Below, in pieces: positions 1-8,985 of a DNA stretch of 64,000 bases. Each line of letters opens with the position of its first letter. Position 1 is the stretch's first letter. A program made the position numbers and the translations under genes. A model generated the notes under the pieces. The model was given only the letters and a program-made list of their open reading frames with translations, was not told the origin of the DNA and made no database searches. Origin of the DNA: a virus; the IMG/VR virus record IMGVR_UViG_3300034980_000520, positions 1 through 64,000 of that record. One strand, given 5' to 3'.

Positions 1-1
1 G

Positions 2-142
2 GATCAGAAAAAGGGAAATTATGAGTGGGGAGCCAAGGAAGGCGCCCGCACTTTTAAAGGCGAAAATGGGAAAGCCCGCGCAGCAGATGAACAAAAAAAG
101 TTAAAGAAAAATGGTATCACTGTTAGCGTAGAGAAGAAATAG
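2..142 (+). CDS. C-terminal end of an unrecognised gene (5' truncated by window)
   Basis: An open frame runs from the window edge to a TAG at 140-142 and encodes the last 46 residues of a protein. The visible part is hydrophilic and lysine-rich, with the stretch EGARTFKGENGKARAADEQKK and an end in VEKK. I do not recognise it. The stop is followed directly by the ATG of the next gene, so the two are probably co-transcribed. Confidence 0.6.
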   Translation, partial: DQKKGNYEWGAKEGARTFKGENGKARAADEQKKLKKNGITVSVEKK

Positions 143-682
143 ATGAAGAAACTATTTGAAAATTGGAACAGATACTTGAATGAATCATTGGCGGCAAACC
201 TAACAGATAAGATGCACGCTCAATGGCTTCAAGGCTATCAACAAGAAAATGGCAACAAACCAAGACTTAAACCTATTCCTGATAATCCTCCGATAGAACA
301 GTTAGAGGGCTACGAGGGTGTCGAGATGGTTGATGGCATTGCACACCAGAACATTAATCAAGAAGCTAGCAAGATCGAGCCGTCTCTTAAGCATAAATTA
401 AATGGCGCCCCTGCTGTTGATTACGCAGCAGCCACCGAGAGTATACCAATAAACTCAACTAGTGATATAGAAGAACTAGCTTCTGAATTTCATGTGATTT
501 GGATGAAGCATAACTCGTGGCAAAAAGATAGTAATCCAAATTTGTTTATTGATTATCATCAGCTACCCGGCGATGAAAAGCTTAAAGATTTAGATCAGCT
601 AAAAGTTGCTTTGGATTTACAATATCCGGGCAATGAAGAAATTCAACAACTATTTAACCAAGTATATAAGGAAACAAGATAA
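143..682 (+). CDS. Hypothetical protein, possible RyR-like domain, tagged N-terminus
   Basis: 179 residues, ATG start immediately after the preceding stop. The N-terminus MKKLFENWNRYLNES is a short amphipathic helix of the kind that recurs at the start of several proteins here and may be a capsid-targeting tag (inference). The C-terminal half has a tryptophan-containing segment (HVIWMKHNSW, near residue 117) followed by DYHQLPGDEKLKDLDQL. This resembles the W-x(n)-Y-x2-LP-x3-K pattern of RyR domains, which are common in phages and of uncertain role. The RyR match is by eye and weak. It overlaps the next start by one base. Confidence 0.6.
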   Translation: MKKLFENWNRYLNESLAANLTDKMHAQWLQGYQQENGNKPRLKPIPDNPPIEQLEGYEGVEMVDGIAHQNINQEASKIEPSLKHKLNGAPAVDYAAATESIPINSTSDIEELASEFHVIWMKHNSWQKDSNPNLFIDYHQLPGDEKLKDLDQLKVALDLQYPGNEEIQQLFNQVYKETR

Positions 683-1074
683 TGGCTATAAGAAAAAACA
701 AGAAGAGAATTGACCCTCGGTATTTTTTACACGAGACGACATATAGAGATGAATTGGATGAGCAGGGCGACAAAGGACAGGAGAAGCTCGACACTATTAG
801 AAAACTCCTGCACAAATCACAAGACTACGGTGACGATGCCGGCGCCGCCCAAGCGCGCCAAGCTCTGGAGCAACAAGTGATAGCCCTTCTTAGAATGGTG
901 AATGCCGGCGGAGAATCCCCCGGCAATGCCTCGGCAATCGCCCAGCGAATCATGAGCCAATTGGCCCGTGGCCCCCTGAAACGACACCAACCACCGCTCG
1001 ATCCCGATTCGGAGAATTACTTTGAAGACGTAGCTAAAGCCCTGATCGCCAAGTCGCAGGATCCTGCAGGATAA
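682..1074 (+). CDS. Hypothetical protein, possibly virion-associated
   Basis: 130 residues starting at an ATG that shares its A with the preceding TAA. The N-terminus is basic (MAIRKNKKRIDPRYFLHETT). The middle is helical and rich in Ala/Gln (residues 45-75), with no membrane segment or catalytic motif. I recognise no domain. Position among tagged, acidic or basic small proteins upstream of the terminase suggests a minor head or internal protein, but that is guilt by association only. Confidence 0.6.
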   Translation: MAIRKNKKRIDPRYFLHETTYRDELDEQGDKGQEKLDTIRKLLHKSQDYGDDAGAAQARQALEQQVIALLRMVNAGGESPGNASAIAQRIMSQLARGPLKRHQPPLDPDSENYFEDVAKALIAKSQDPAG

Positions 1075-1079
1075 ATAAA

Positions 1080-1373
1080 ATGAATTGGTTAAAATCACTT
1101 TGGAGCAAACTGGTAAGCAAAACATCTGTTTCCCCTACGTTTGTTGTGGTTGAAGAAGAGGACGAAAGAAGTGCCGGAGAAATATTTTATATGATCTGCC
1201 GGCAAGCAAAAGTAGGACACGCCGAACTTACGAAGAACAGAATAGTAGAAGATTTTGAAGAATGGTACGACGGTCCACGCAACGAAGAATGTATAAGAAA
1301 ATCAATAAAACACTTCAGAGATGAAAATAGCGGAGTAATAAGTGCAAAACTAGCAGGAGTCCCAACAGAATGA
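1080..1373 (+). CDS. Hypothetical protein with MNWLKSLWSK N-terminus
   Basis: 97 residues. The first ten residues (MNWLKSLWSK) form a Trp/Lys amphipathic segment nearly identical to the start of the 80-residue protein at 42440 (MEWLKSLWAK). That suggests a shared membrane-surface or targeting peptide; the rest of the two proteins differs. The body is acidic then helical, with EEWYDGPRNEECIRKSIKHF as its most distinctive stretch. Function unknown. The stop overlaps the next ATG (ATGA). Confidence 0.6.
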   Translation: MNWLKSLWSKLVSKTSVSPTFVVVEEEDERSAGEIFYMICRQAKVGHAELTKNRIVEDFEEWYDGPRNEECIRKSIKHFRDENSGVISAKLAGVPTE

Positions 1374-1642
1374 AAATCACTAAGTCCAGACTTAAGCAGA
1401 TCATCAAAGAGCAGATTGAAGCTACTCTGCATGAAGAGACGGAGATAGAAGATCTGCGACCCGAGGTAAAGAGAATTTTCGTTTTGATAACGGCAGAAAT
1501 TAAAAAAAGCCCAGAAAACCAGCGCGGTATCCTGTGGTCAACACTCATGTCAATGATTGCAGAAGCTGCCCAAGAAGGTAAAGGCTCTGAGTTGCAGGAT
1601 GTAGCCGAGGTTTTGGATCCCGACGCCGAAGAGGAAACCTGA
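1370..1642 (+). CDS. Small acidic protein with KITKSRLKQIIKE N-terminal tag
   Basis: 90 residues. The N-terminus MKITKSRLKQIIKEQIE is the clearest copy of a helix that recurs, in variant form, at 3615, 9876 and 10892. The remainder is Glu/Asp-rich and helical and ends in EEET, with no enzyme motif. In T4, short N-terminal sequences direct internal proteins into the prohead core and are removed by the head protease. A similar role for this tag is inference from its repetition, its amphipathic character and the protease gene nearby. Confidence 0.65.
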   Translation: MKITKSRLKQIIKEQIEATLHEETEIEDLRPEVKRIFVLITAEIKKSPENQRGILWSTLMSMIAEAAQEGKGSELQDVAEVLDPDAEEET

Positions 1643-1686
1643 GCAGATAAAGAAGACTCCGGCGGAGTTACTATAAGGAGGAAAAA

Positions 1687-1887
1687 ATGATGGAAAAAGC
1701 ACAAGCATTTGTAGACACATGGTTAGCTAAACTTACTTCACGCAAGCTGATGGTATGGCTTACTGCCACTGCGCTCACCTTAGCAGATCACGTTACGAGC
1801 GAAGATTGGGTAATTATTTCTGCAATATATATTGGTGGACAAACAGTGATCGATGGTGTCGCTAGGCTAAAAGGATACAATGATTAA
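1687..1887 (+). CDS. Holin-like small membrane protein
   Basis: 66 residues preceded by a strong AAGGAGG ribosome site. A polar N-terminus with TSRKLMVWL leads into two hydrophobic stretches (about residues 20-33 and 41-57), ending YIGGQTVIDGVARLKG. The SRK-x-W start followed by a YI-GGQT-x3-D tail resembles small phage holins, which assemble in the inner membrane and time lysis. Placement just before two spanin-like genes supports a lysis role. A generic membrane protein cannot be excluded. Confidence 0.6.
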   Translation: MMEKAQAFVDTWLAKLTSRKLMVWLTATALTLADHVTSEDWVIISAIYIGGQTVIDGVARLKGYND

Positions 1888-2263
1888 AGAGAAGATACTA
1901 GAATTTGCTCTGAAGAACTGGAAAGCAATACTAATAGTGTTGCTTTTAGTCGTTATAGCCCTCAAGAATGGTCGCGATTATAAACTCATGCAAACTGCAT
2001 ATGAAACTCAAATAGAATCTCATGAAGCACAAATCGAAGGTTTGAAAGAAATACACAAGCGAGAGATAGAAGAGAAGCAAGTGTTGATGGAAAGCTTCTT
2101 AGAATCAATTGCAGCAATTGAAGAAGAATACGAAAAAGCCCAAGAAGAGCTTGACACACTTCGAGAGAAAAAGAATAACGAATACAAAAGAAAATTCAGA
2201 CATGATAAACAGGCACTAATTAAAGATATAGAGACAAAGTTTGGTATTGAATATGTTCCTTAA
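1880..2263 (+). CDS. Inner-membrane spanin-like protein (Rz-like)
   Basis: 127 residues overlapping the holin-like gene by 8 bases. A single hydrophobic segment at about residues 14-28 (AILIVLLLVVIAL) follows a short basic N-terminus. The rest is a long charged coiled coil (IESHEAQIEGLKEIHKREIEEK...). This N-in, one-TM, periplasmic coiled-coil plan is that of inner-membrane spanins, which fuse inner and outer membranes at lysis of Gram-negative hosts. Function is inferred from architecture and context; sequence identity to a known spanin cannot be shown here. Confidence 0.55.
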   Translation: MIKEKILEFALKNWKAILIVLLLVVIALKNGRDYKLMQTAYETQIESHEAQIEGLKEIHKREIEEKQVLMESFLESIAAIEEEYEKAQEELDTLREKKNNEYKRKFRHDKQALIKDIETKFGIEYVP

Positions 2264-2672
2264 TCTTCTTTTGATGTTGAGCCTTTCGGCAAATGCAACG
2301 GAGCCTGCCAAATTTTCCATACTGGAATACAAAGCGCCGGCACCATTTGCCGGTGTTCTCTTCGACGAGAGAGCCATGGCAAAGATGTTGTCAGATTATG
2401 ATCTTGTGCTGTATTCTTGCGATATAAAGACAGATTATCAATTAAGGATTCAAAAAGAAGAGTATGAGTTTAAGTTAGAAGATCTAAAAATAGAACATAA
2501 AGCCTTAACAGATGAGTACGATTTGTTTATAATGCAGAAAGATAAAGAAATTAATATACTTGTAGACTCACTAAAAAAAACATCTCCCCGTCACAAATGG
2601 TTATATTTTGCTGGTGGGATCCTCATTGGTACTGCGGGCTCATATGGCGTATATAAGGCATTAAATGACTAA
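2253..2672 (+). CDS. Exported coiled-coil protein with C-terminal TM, spanin-like partner
   Basis: 139 residues if translation starts at ATG 2253; a TTG in frame at 2241 is less likely. A signal peptide (MFLNLLLMLSLSANA, cleavage before TEP) is followed by a mixed region with one Cys (YSCD), a coiled coil, and a C-terminal hydrophobic segment (WLYFAGGILIGTAGSYGVY). There is no lipobox, so it is not a classical outer-membrane or unimolecular spanin. The overlap with the Rz-like gene by 11 bases suggests they act together, perhaps in lysis. Confidence 0.5.
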   Translation: MFLNLLLMLSLSANATEPAKFSILEYKAPAPFAGVLFDERAMAKMLSDYDLVLYSCDIKTDYQLRIQKEEYEFKLEDLKIEHKALTDEYDLFIMQKDKEINILVDSLKKTSPRHKWLYFAGGILIGTAGSYGVYKALND

Positions 2673-3075
2673 AAAAGATCCAAACCAACTCGCTGCCATT
2701 GAACTTGCTATAAGCAAAAAGTATGGCAAAGACGCAGTAGCCAACCCCCGCGCCCGCTGGAACGAGGACAAAGAAAAAGAGTACTTACGTCAAATGTCTG
2801 AATTCTATACTAAGATTAAGAGAAACGAAGAGCACCAAGAGAAAATCGATATAAATGGTATAAAGGTTACAAAAAAACTACTTAATAGAGAATCTTTAAA
2901 GTGTTGTCCAGTCTGCGGAACCTTTCCAAAGAAATCTATGGATGATGTCTGTCTCGTCAAATTTGAGTGTTGCAGCAACTGTTACATTAAATATGTGGAA
3001 GGCAGAGAGGAAAGATGGCTAGAAGGTTGGAGACCAAATTTAAAAGAGGAAATAAAAAATGGCAACAGTTTATGA
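2665..3075 (+). CDS. Zinc-ribbon-like hypothetical protein
   Basis: 136 residues; ATG overlaps the preceding stop. The N-terminal half is helical and charged. Residues about 80-107 hold paired cysteines, CCPVCG followed by ECCSNC, consistent with one zinc-binding ribbon, then an acidic WLEGWRPN motif. Zinc ribbons of this kind bind nucleic acid or protein partners. The specific function is unknown. The 17-base overlap with the next gene argues for translational coupling. Confidence 0.6.
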   Translation: MTKKDPNQLAAIELAISKKYGKDAVANPRARWNEDKEKEYLRQMSEFYTKIKRNEEHQEKIDINGIKVTKKLLNRESLKCCPVCGTFPKKSMDDVCLVKFECCSNCYIKYVEGREERWLEGWRPNLKEEIKNGNSL

Positions 3076-3613
3076 AATAATGCAAGGCTTGGCACAAGCT
3101 GCCGCAAACGCTTACGACGGAGCACTCGGAGAAGATTTTGAGCCGGCAAATGACGGCATTTTACGCAGAGAAGAAGGTGACGCTCTTATTGATGAGAGAG
3201 TCATGGACGGCTTTAACGTTAAGTTTTACGGCAATATGATGTGTCTTTCATACATGTCCGAAATACAATTAAAAGAAGTATACGCCGGCGGCTTTGAGGA
3301 AGAAATGGATCAAAGACTGACGGACATCTCCGGATGGCTTAAGAAAGAGTATAAGAAAATTACAGGCAATTCTGTCACTTTAACAGAAGAAGGCGAAATC
3401 GATGTCATGGTGCAAAATTCCTCCCGCGTTCGTAGTTGGGTTCAAGCTAAGAAGCATTACAAAGTCGGCGGATTGTCGGAAGACATGAATGACGATAACC
3501 AAGGCTCCACAAACCCGGTAGAAGCTAGTTGGAAAAGCTTTATGGATCAAGGCGGATGGGATGGCAAAGGCGGAAAACGTCCGGAGAACGATACCAGAAA
3601 AAAGGAATCGTAA
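3059..3613 (+). CDS. Hypothetical protein, probable virion or packaging accessory
   Basis: 184 residues beginning MATVYEIMQGLAQAAANAYDGA. It is mixed alpha/beta and acidic, with no TM segment. Distinct features are GFNVKFYGNMMCLSYMSE at about residues 51-68 and a polar Gly/Lys/Asp-rich C-terminal tail. I do not recognise the family. It lies two genes upstream of the large terminase, where small terminase genes often sit, but no helix-turn-helix is evident, so I do not call it one. Confidence 0.6.
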   Translation: MATVYEIMQGLAQAAANAYDGALGEDFEPANDGILRREEGDALIDERVMDGFNVKFYGNMMCLSYMSEIQLKEVYAGGFEEEMDQRLTDISGWLKKEYKKITGNSVTLTEEGEIDVMVQNSSRVRSWVQAKKHYKVGGLSEDMNDDNQGSTNPVEASWKSFMDQGGWDGKGGKRPENDTRKKES

Positions 3614-3614
3614 A

Positions 3615-4595
3615 GTGAAAGTCACACAATCAAGACTGCAACAGATTATCTTAGAAGAGTACATAAAAGAAGAGGCTCTCGAAGAAGCATTGAGCCCACA
3701 ACAGGAAAAGGAAATGTTGGCATGGATCCGGAAGCAAGGGCCCAAACCTGATTGGCTCGGGGATAATTATGGACACAGCAAAAAAGTAAAATCTGGCCAG
3801 GTACCAGCGGATCCAAATGCCGATAGAGCGGCCCAGACGATGCCGATTGGTATGGATATTCCGTCAGACGACGCCCCAGAGCGCGATTATAGTGGTTTCC
3901 AAGATCGTTCCGGACCATCTGACAGCCCTTTGGCAGAGCCGGAAGACATGAGCGACGAAGACGTTCTAGCGTCCATTAGTCAAATGATTCAAGGGAGGGA
4001 TCCAGAAACGGTTCAGGCGCTCTTTCAGGCGGCATTTGAACAGATCCCGGGCATTGAGATGGGTATGGCAGACGACGAAGAAGAAGAACTCGGCACGCCG
4101 TACGGTGGTAAGGAGTTCGATCGCCGAAAGGGTCAATTTGGACAAGCCGGCTTCCGCGAGCAATTAGTAAATGAAGTATATGCGCGTATTCTGGAATCCG
4201 ATTTTCACCGCGGCTACGGCATGGCAGGAATTCCATGGAAGCGAGATATCCCCGACGAAGAAGTTGACGAAGGGCTTGATGATTATCCTGATTTTGAACC
4301 GGCATACGATGTCATGAAAGGTGAAGGCCCGCCAGAGGAAGCACCGTTCCACGACATGTCCGACGTCGAAGTTCCTTATGCAAGAGAACTGGCACAAAAG
4401 ATGTGGGATGGCGGCGAACGACTTCCAGATACCTCACAAACGGCGCAACTAAGCGCTAAGCAGGAAGCAAGTCTTATCGACACAATCGAAAAAGAATCGG
4501 GCGATCTACATGTTGACAACGACGCGTTGAGCGACCTAGTGATGGATGTAACAGAAGAATTGTGGGCAATTCAAGAGAAGTCGGAAGATGTATGA
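3615..4595 (+). CDS. Tagged acidic protein, candidate internal head protein
   Basis: 326 residues from a GTG start at 3615, chosen because it directly follows the previous stop (3611-3613) and yields the KVTQSRLQQIILEEYIKEE tag seen elsewhere. An upstream ATG at 3561 would overlap the previous gene by 53 bases. The body is very acidic (many Asp/Glu/Pro/Gly) and low in complexity. A second tag-like helix, GFREQLVNEVYARILE, lies at about residues 181-196. No enzymatic motif. It overlaps the terminase start by 4 bases (ATGA). A packaged or scaffold-associated protein is a reasonable guess. Confidence 0.65.
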   Translation: MKVTQSRLQQIILEEYIKEEALEEALSPQQEKEMLAWIRKQGPKPDWLGDNYGHSKKVKSGQVPADPNADRAAQTMPIGMDIPSDDAPERDYSGFQDRSGPSDSPLAEPEDMSDEDVLASISQMIQGRDPETVQALFQAAFEQIPGIEMGMADDEEEELGTPYGGKEFDRRKGQFGQAGFREQLVNEVYARILESDFHRGYGMAGIPWKRDIPDEEVDEGLDDYPDFEPAYDVMKGEGPPEEAPFHDMSDVEVPYARELAQKMWDGGERLPDTSQTAQLSAKQEASLIDTIEKESGDLHVDNDALSDLVMDVTEELWAIQEKSEDV

Positions 4596-6175
4596 GTTTC
4601 CAATTAGACAAGAAACAGAAAGTCAAAGAAATCTTAAAGTGCGGTAAGGATCCTTCTTACTTCCTCACCACATACGCCCGCATATCTCACCCGATGCACG
4701 GGCTGATTCTTTTTGATACATACGATTTCCAAGATGAACTCTTAAAAGACTTTAACGACTATCGCTTTAACGTTATTTTAAAAGCACGCCAATTGGGAAT
4801 TTCTACAATTACTGCCGGCTATATTGTATGGCTGATGTTATTTCATCGAGATAAAGCAATTCTCGTAATGGCAACCAAGTTTGCTACGGCAGGAAACCTT
4901 GTAAAGAAAGTTAAAGGTATCATGAGAAACGTGCCTGACTGGCTGAGCATCGCCACAATTTCGGTAGACAACAGAACATCTTTCGAGCTTTCAAATGGTT
5001 CATCGATTAAGGCTGCTTCTACTTCTGGGGATGCTGGGCGTTCTGAGGCACTGTCTCTCTTGGTTCTAGATGAGGCTGCTCACATTGAGGGATTGGAAGA
5101 ACTGTGGACTGGTTTGTATCCAACGCTGTCTACTGGTGGACGCTGTATTGCGCTCTCTACACCAAATGGTGTGGGGAATTGGTTTCATAAAACATGTAAT
5201 GATGCGGAATCCGGCACCAACAATTTTAATTTAACGACGCTTATGTGGGATGCGCACCCTGACAGGGATGAGGCTTGGTATAAAAAAGAAACCAAGAATA
5301 TGTCCAAGCGACAAATTGCACAAGAGCTTGAGTGCAACTTCAATACTTCGGGCGAAACTGTTATCGACCCAGAATGTATGGATTGGCTGCTGTCGAACGT
5401 GTGCGAACCAAAACATCGCACCGGCTTCGATCGTAATTTTTGGATCTGGGAAGAGTTCGATCCGAGTTGCAATTACTTGATGGTATCGGATGTTGCACGT
5501 GGCGATGGGGCAGACTACTCTACATTTCATATTATAAAATTGGAGACTCTGGAAGTGGTTGGAGAATATCAAGGAAAGCCAGCCCTCGATATGTATGCGG
5601 GGATGCTCAACCAAGTTGGAAGAGAATACGGTGGTTGTATGCTGGTTGTCGAAAACAACAATATCGGCTATTCGGTATTAGATAAGCTTATTGATTATGC
5701 ATATCCCAATCTATATCATTCAATTAAATCTACACACGAATATATCGAACAATATCAAGCAGAGTACACTAACTCTTCTGTCCCCGGCTTTACCACATCA
5801 ATGAAGACGCGCCCCCTTATCATCGCAAAACTAGAAGAATTCATCAGAAACAAACTAATTAAAGTGTATTCATCTCGCACCATCAACGAGATGAAGACAT
5901 TCATTTGGAGGAACGGTAAGCCACAAGCAATGAAGGGATACCATGATGATTTAATTATGGCGCTCGCAATTGCATGTTGGGTTCGCGATACTGCTCTACA
6001 AGTGAATGCTCGCGAGCTAAATTATCAAAAAGCGTATGCTAATTCAATCTATACTTCGAAAACTACAATGAATACACAAATACCTGGTCAAGAGGGCTAC
6101 AAAAAAAATGATATGTTTGATAAAATGAAGGAAGCTAGAGATACATATGAACAATATAAATGGATTATAAAGTGA
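4592..6175 (+). CDS. terL: Terminase large subunit (T4 gp17-like packaging ATPase/nuclease)
   Basis: 527 residues. It pumps DNA into the prohead at the portal and cuts concatemers. The N-terminal ATPase has a Walker-A-like loop KARQLGIST (residues 64-72) and Walker B LLVLDEAAH (D160, E161). The C-terminal RNase-H-fold nuclease shows D300 in MVSDVARGDGADYS, E354 in VVENNNIG and a late acidic pair in YHDDLIMAL. Length and motif order fit gp17-type terminases. ATG 4592 is preferred to an upstream frame start because it forms an ATGA overlap with the gene before. Confidence 0.95.
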   Translation: MSFQLDKKQKVKEILKCGKDPSYFLTTYARISHPMHGLILFDTYDFQDELLKDFNDYRFNVILKARQLGISTITAGYIVWLMLFHRDKAILVMATKFATAGNLVKKVKGIMRNVPDWLSIATISVDNRTSFELSNGSSIKAASTSGDAGRSEALSLLVLDEAAHIEGLEELWTGLYPTLSTGGRCIALSTPNGVGNWFHKTCNDAESGTNNFNLTTLMWDAHPDRDEAWYKKETKNMSKRQIAQELECNFNTSGETVIDPECMDWLLSNVCEPKHRTGFDRNFWIWEEFDPSCNYLMVSDVARGDGADYSTFHIIKLETLEVVGEYQGKPALDMYAGMLNQVGREYGGCMLVVENNNIGYSVLDKLIDYAYPNLYHSIKSTHEYIEQYQAEYTNSSVPGFTTSMKTRPLIIAKLEEFIRNKLIKVYSSRTINEMKTFIWRNGKPQAMKGYHDDLIMALAIACWVRDTALQVNARELNYQKAYANSIYTSKTTMNTQIPGQEGYKKNDMFDKMKEARDTYEQYKWIIK

Positions 6176-6185
6176 GAAAATAAAA

Positions 6186-8162
6186 ATGGCAGATAAAAAT
6201 TCAAGAAATACCCAGTCCCAGCTTTTTAAAGCGCTCACTCGTCTTTTTTCAGGGCCGATTATAAATTACCGCTCGCAGACGGGTAGAAAGATCCGTCGAC
6301 AGCATCTAGATAAATTTTCAACTAGGTTTAAGTCAGCGTCCGGACAACAGTTTAAGAAGTCTCTTTATAACCCGCTCGACACAATTGCAGCCAATGCGAT
6401 GCAAAACCAGCGCCGAGTCGAGCGCTATGTAGATTTTGATCAAATGGAATACACTCCTGAGATTGCATCGGCACTGGATATTTATGCTGACGAGATGACG
6501 ACTTATTCTGATTTGCGCCCGATGCTGAGCGTCAGGTGCCCCAATGAAGAGATTAAGGCAGTATTAGAAAACCTTTATAGCAAGATTTTAAATATAGATT
6601 ATAATCTTTTCGGCTGGGCACGCACAATGTGCAAGTATGGAGACTTTTTCTTGTACTTGGATATCGACGATAAGTTTGGTGTGCAGTCAGTGATCTCTTT
6701 GCCAATATCCGAAATAGAAAGATTAGAAGGGAAGGACGCTACAAATCCAAACTATGTCCAATACCAGTGGAACTCTGCCGGCATGACATTCGAGAACTGG
6801 CAAATTTCACACTTCCGAGTTTTAGGAAATGATAAACATGCGCCTTATGGCACTGCTATCTTAGATCCGTGTCGAAGAATATTCCGTCAGCTTATCTTGG
6901 TTGAAGATGCAATGATGGCTTATCGAATTATTAGATCGTCCGAGAGGAGAGTATTTAAAATTGACATTGGCGCCATTCCTCCTCAAGACGTTGAGCAATA
7001 TATGGAGAAGATTGTTACTCAATTAAAGAGACACTCGGTTGTAGATCCTAGTAGTGGCAGAGTTGATTTGCGATATAACCCCATGAGCATCGAAGAAGAT
7101 TACTTTATTCCAGTACGTCCGGGATCTGCAACAGAGATTACCAATCTCGCCGGCGGTACAAACACGACAGCGATTGATGACGTTAAGTACTTGCGTGACA
7201 AACTCTTTTCCGCGCTAAAAATTCCTCAAGCATATCTTGCGATGGGCGATGGTGCCGCCGAGGACAAGACTACCCTTGCGCAAAAAGATGTAAGATTCTC
7301 CAGAACCATTCAGCGACTCCAGAGAGTTATTTCTGCAGAGCTTGAAAAGATTGGCATTATTCACCTTTACACTCTTGGTTTCCGCGGCGATGACTTGGTT
7401 AGTTTCAAGACAGTCTTAAACAATCCCTCGAAGATCGCTGAACTTCAAGAGATAGAACATTGGAAATCTAAATTTGACATCGCAGCCTCAGCAACCGAGG
7501 GTTTCTTTTCTCGGCGCTGGGTATCTGATAATATCTTTGGCATGTCTCACGAAGAATTTTTACGCAATCAGCGAGAAATGTTTTATGATCGCAAGCAGGA
7601 TGCTGCCCTTCAAGCAGTTGCGGAAGCTGCTGCAGCCGGGGAAGCCGGCTTGGGCGGAGACATGGGTGGCGATCTTGGTGGAGACTTGGGCGGCGATCTT
7701 GGCGGAGACTTGGGTGGTGATCTTGGCGGCGAAGAGATGCCGGCAGGTGATGTTGGCGGAGAGGAATCCCCATTGCTGGCAGTACCTCCCGGAAGTAGAA
7801 ATTCTCCGAGATTACATGGCGGAAAGAAAAGCCACAGCAAAAAAGTATACTTCCCCGCTAATCGCGATAAACGTGAAGATGCCGGCTTTGGTAAACACAT
7901 ACAAGGACTGACGAACATGGAGAAGCGAGGGAGAGCCCCCAGAGCTAGAAGCCCGGGCCGTGAAATCGCAAAGATTCCAAGCATGATACCTCTAGCAAAA
8001 GGTATTCCAGAAAGTAATTATCCATCCGACGCACCTATTTATAGTTTGAAGGATATCAGAGAGGAAGAAATGCTTTTTGAAGTCAACGATTCTCTGCATG
8101 GCCTAATATCACTCTTAGAAACAAAAGACAAGCTAATTACGGAGCAAGAAAATGAAGACTAG
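6186..8162 (+). CDS. Portal protein (T4 gp20-like) with Gly-Asp repeat tail
   Basis: 658 residues. Forms the dodecameric ring at the capsid vertex through which the terminase threads DNA. The core (about residues 30-480) has features of gp20-type portals: VERYVDFDQMEYTPEIASALDIYADEMT, then FRVLGN, the helical VEDAMMAYRIIRSSERRVFKIDIG, and DVKYLRDKLFSALKIPQAYL. After the core comes an Ala-rich helix and six tandem GGD(L/M) units (residues about 490-515), then a basic region and an acidic C-terminus, none of which I would expect in T4 gp20. It follows terL as in most myoviruses. Confidence 0.93.
   Translation: MADKNSRNTQSQLFKALTRLFSGPIINYRSQTGRKIRRQHLDKFSTRFKSASGQQFKKSLYNPLDTIAANAMQNQRRVERYVDFDQMEYTPEIASALDIYADEMTTYSDLRPMLSVRCPNEEIKAVLENLYSKILNIDYNLFGWARTMCKYGDFFLYLDIDDKFGVQSVISLPISEIERLEGKDATNPNYVQYQWNSAGMTFENWQISHFRVLGNDKHAPYGTAILDPCRRIFRQLILVEDAMMAYRIIRSSERRVFKIDIGAIPPQDVEQYMEKIVTQLKRHSVVDPSSGRVDLRYNPMSIEEDYFIPVRPGSATEITNLAGGTNTTAIDDVKYLRDKLFSALKIPQAYLAMGDGAAEDKTTLAQKDVRFSRTIQRLQRVISAELEKIGIIHLYTLGFRGDDLVSFKTVLNNPSKIAELQEIEHWKSKFDIAASATEGFFSRRWVSDNIFGMSHEEFLRNQREMFYDRKQDAALQAVAEAAAAGEAGLGGDMGGDLGGDLGGDLGGDLGGDLGGEEMPAGDVGGEESPLLAVPPGSRNSPRLHGGKKSHSKKVYFPANRDKREDAGFGKHIQGLTNMEKRGRAPRARSPGREIAKIPSMIPLAKGIPESNYPSDAPIYSLKDIREEEMLFEVNDSLHGLISLLETKDKLITEQENED
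7652..7731 (+). repeat. Tandem 12-base repeat encoding GGDL units in the portal tail
   Basis: About six successive 12-base units alternate GGCGGAGACTTG-like and GGTGGCGATCTT-like codons, encoding (Gly-Gly-Asp-Leu/Met)n in frame. Synonymous variation between units shows that the peptide, not just the DNA, is maintained. Copy number may vary between relatives by slippage. Confidence 0.85.
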
Positions 8163-8985
8163 ATATAACAAAAAACGCAACACGGCGTTTGTTTATGAAG
8201 CGCTGATTCGGGAGGGCACCTCTGCCATCCTACAACAAGACGATGATCGACGCAGCAAAGTTGTTTCTGTCATTAAAAAGCACTTTAAGCCCGGAACAAT
8301 ATTAAGAAAGGATCTAGAGTGCTACCAGTCCTTATATGAAAACCAAGTAGAAAACAAGGATGATTGCAAGAGTATTCTTAAAGAGGCTCGCCTTCAAAAG
8401 AGCTTTTTAAATCCCGAAATATTATTCAAAGAGCAGACTTCCCTGATTCATGATATAAACAAAGAGATTAAAGCTGATGTCTTTGGCAATTTTGTCCCAA
8501 ACTATAAGTCGCTAGCTAATATTTATCAAATGTTTTCTTTCTCTTCGTCTCCCAAAGACAAGGTTTTGTTAGAAAAACTTGTTATTGGCAACATGCTAAT
8601 TGAAAAAACAGATCAAGAAGAAGTGTTGCACATAGACGACATCGTGATAGAATCTTTTGTTAAGAAATTTAATGAAAAATATGACAAGGAATTATTGCAA
8701 GAACAAAAAACTCTTTTGAATCTTTATATAAAATCATTTGTAGATAATTCCCTTGAGTTTAAAATTTACTTAAACGAGGAAATTACCCGATTAAAAGAGG
8801 GCATCGAATCAGCCAAGACGCTTGAAGAATTTGTGGCAGATCCCGACATGCTGGAAAAAACATCTCAGGTTCTGAACAAGTTAGACAGCTTTAAGGAAAC
8901 AGAGATTAATGAAAATATAATTCTTTCTGTGTTAAAAATTCAATCACTCCACAAGGAAACCATGGAAGATGGCAGTAGTAATTAG
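8152..8985 (+). CDS. Hypothetical protein, head-module
   Basis: 277 residues, overlapping the portal gene by 11 bases. Mostly alpha-helical and charged; it begins MKTRYNKKRNTAFVYEALIREGTSAI and contains NLYIKSFVDNSLEFKIYLNEEI near residue 185. No known catalytic or membrane motif. In T4 a small gene lies between portal and protease; this is much longer and not obviously related. Tight coupling to the portal suggests a head-assembly role. Confidence 0.7.
   Translation: MKTRYNKKRNTAFVYEALIREGTSAILQQDDDRRSKVVSVIKKHFKPGTILRKDLECYQSLYENQVENKDDCKSILKEARLQKSFLNPEILFKEQTSLIHDINKEIKADVFGNFVPNYKSLANIYQMFSFSSSPKDKVLLEKLVIGNMLIEKTDQEEVLHIDDIVIESFVKKFNEKYDKELLQEQKTLLNLYIKSFVDNSLEFKIYLNEEITRLKEGIESAKTLEEFVADPDMLEKTSQVLNKLDSFKETEINENIILSVLKIQSLHKETMEDGSSN

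Noticed and set aside
3059-3613. Small terminase subunit
   Set aside because: Position would fit, but no helix-turn-helix or typical central helical region is seen.
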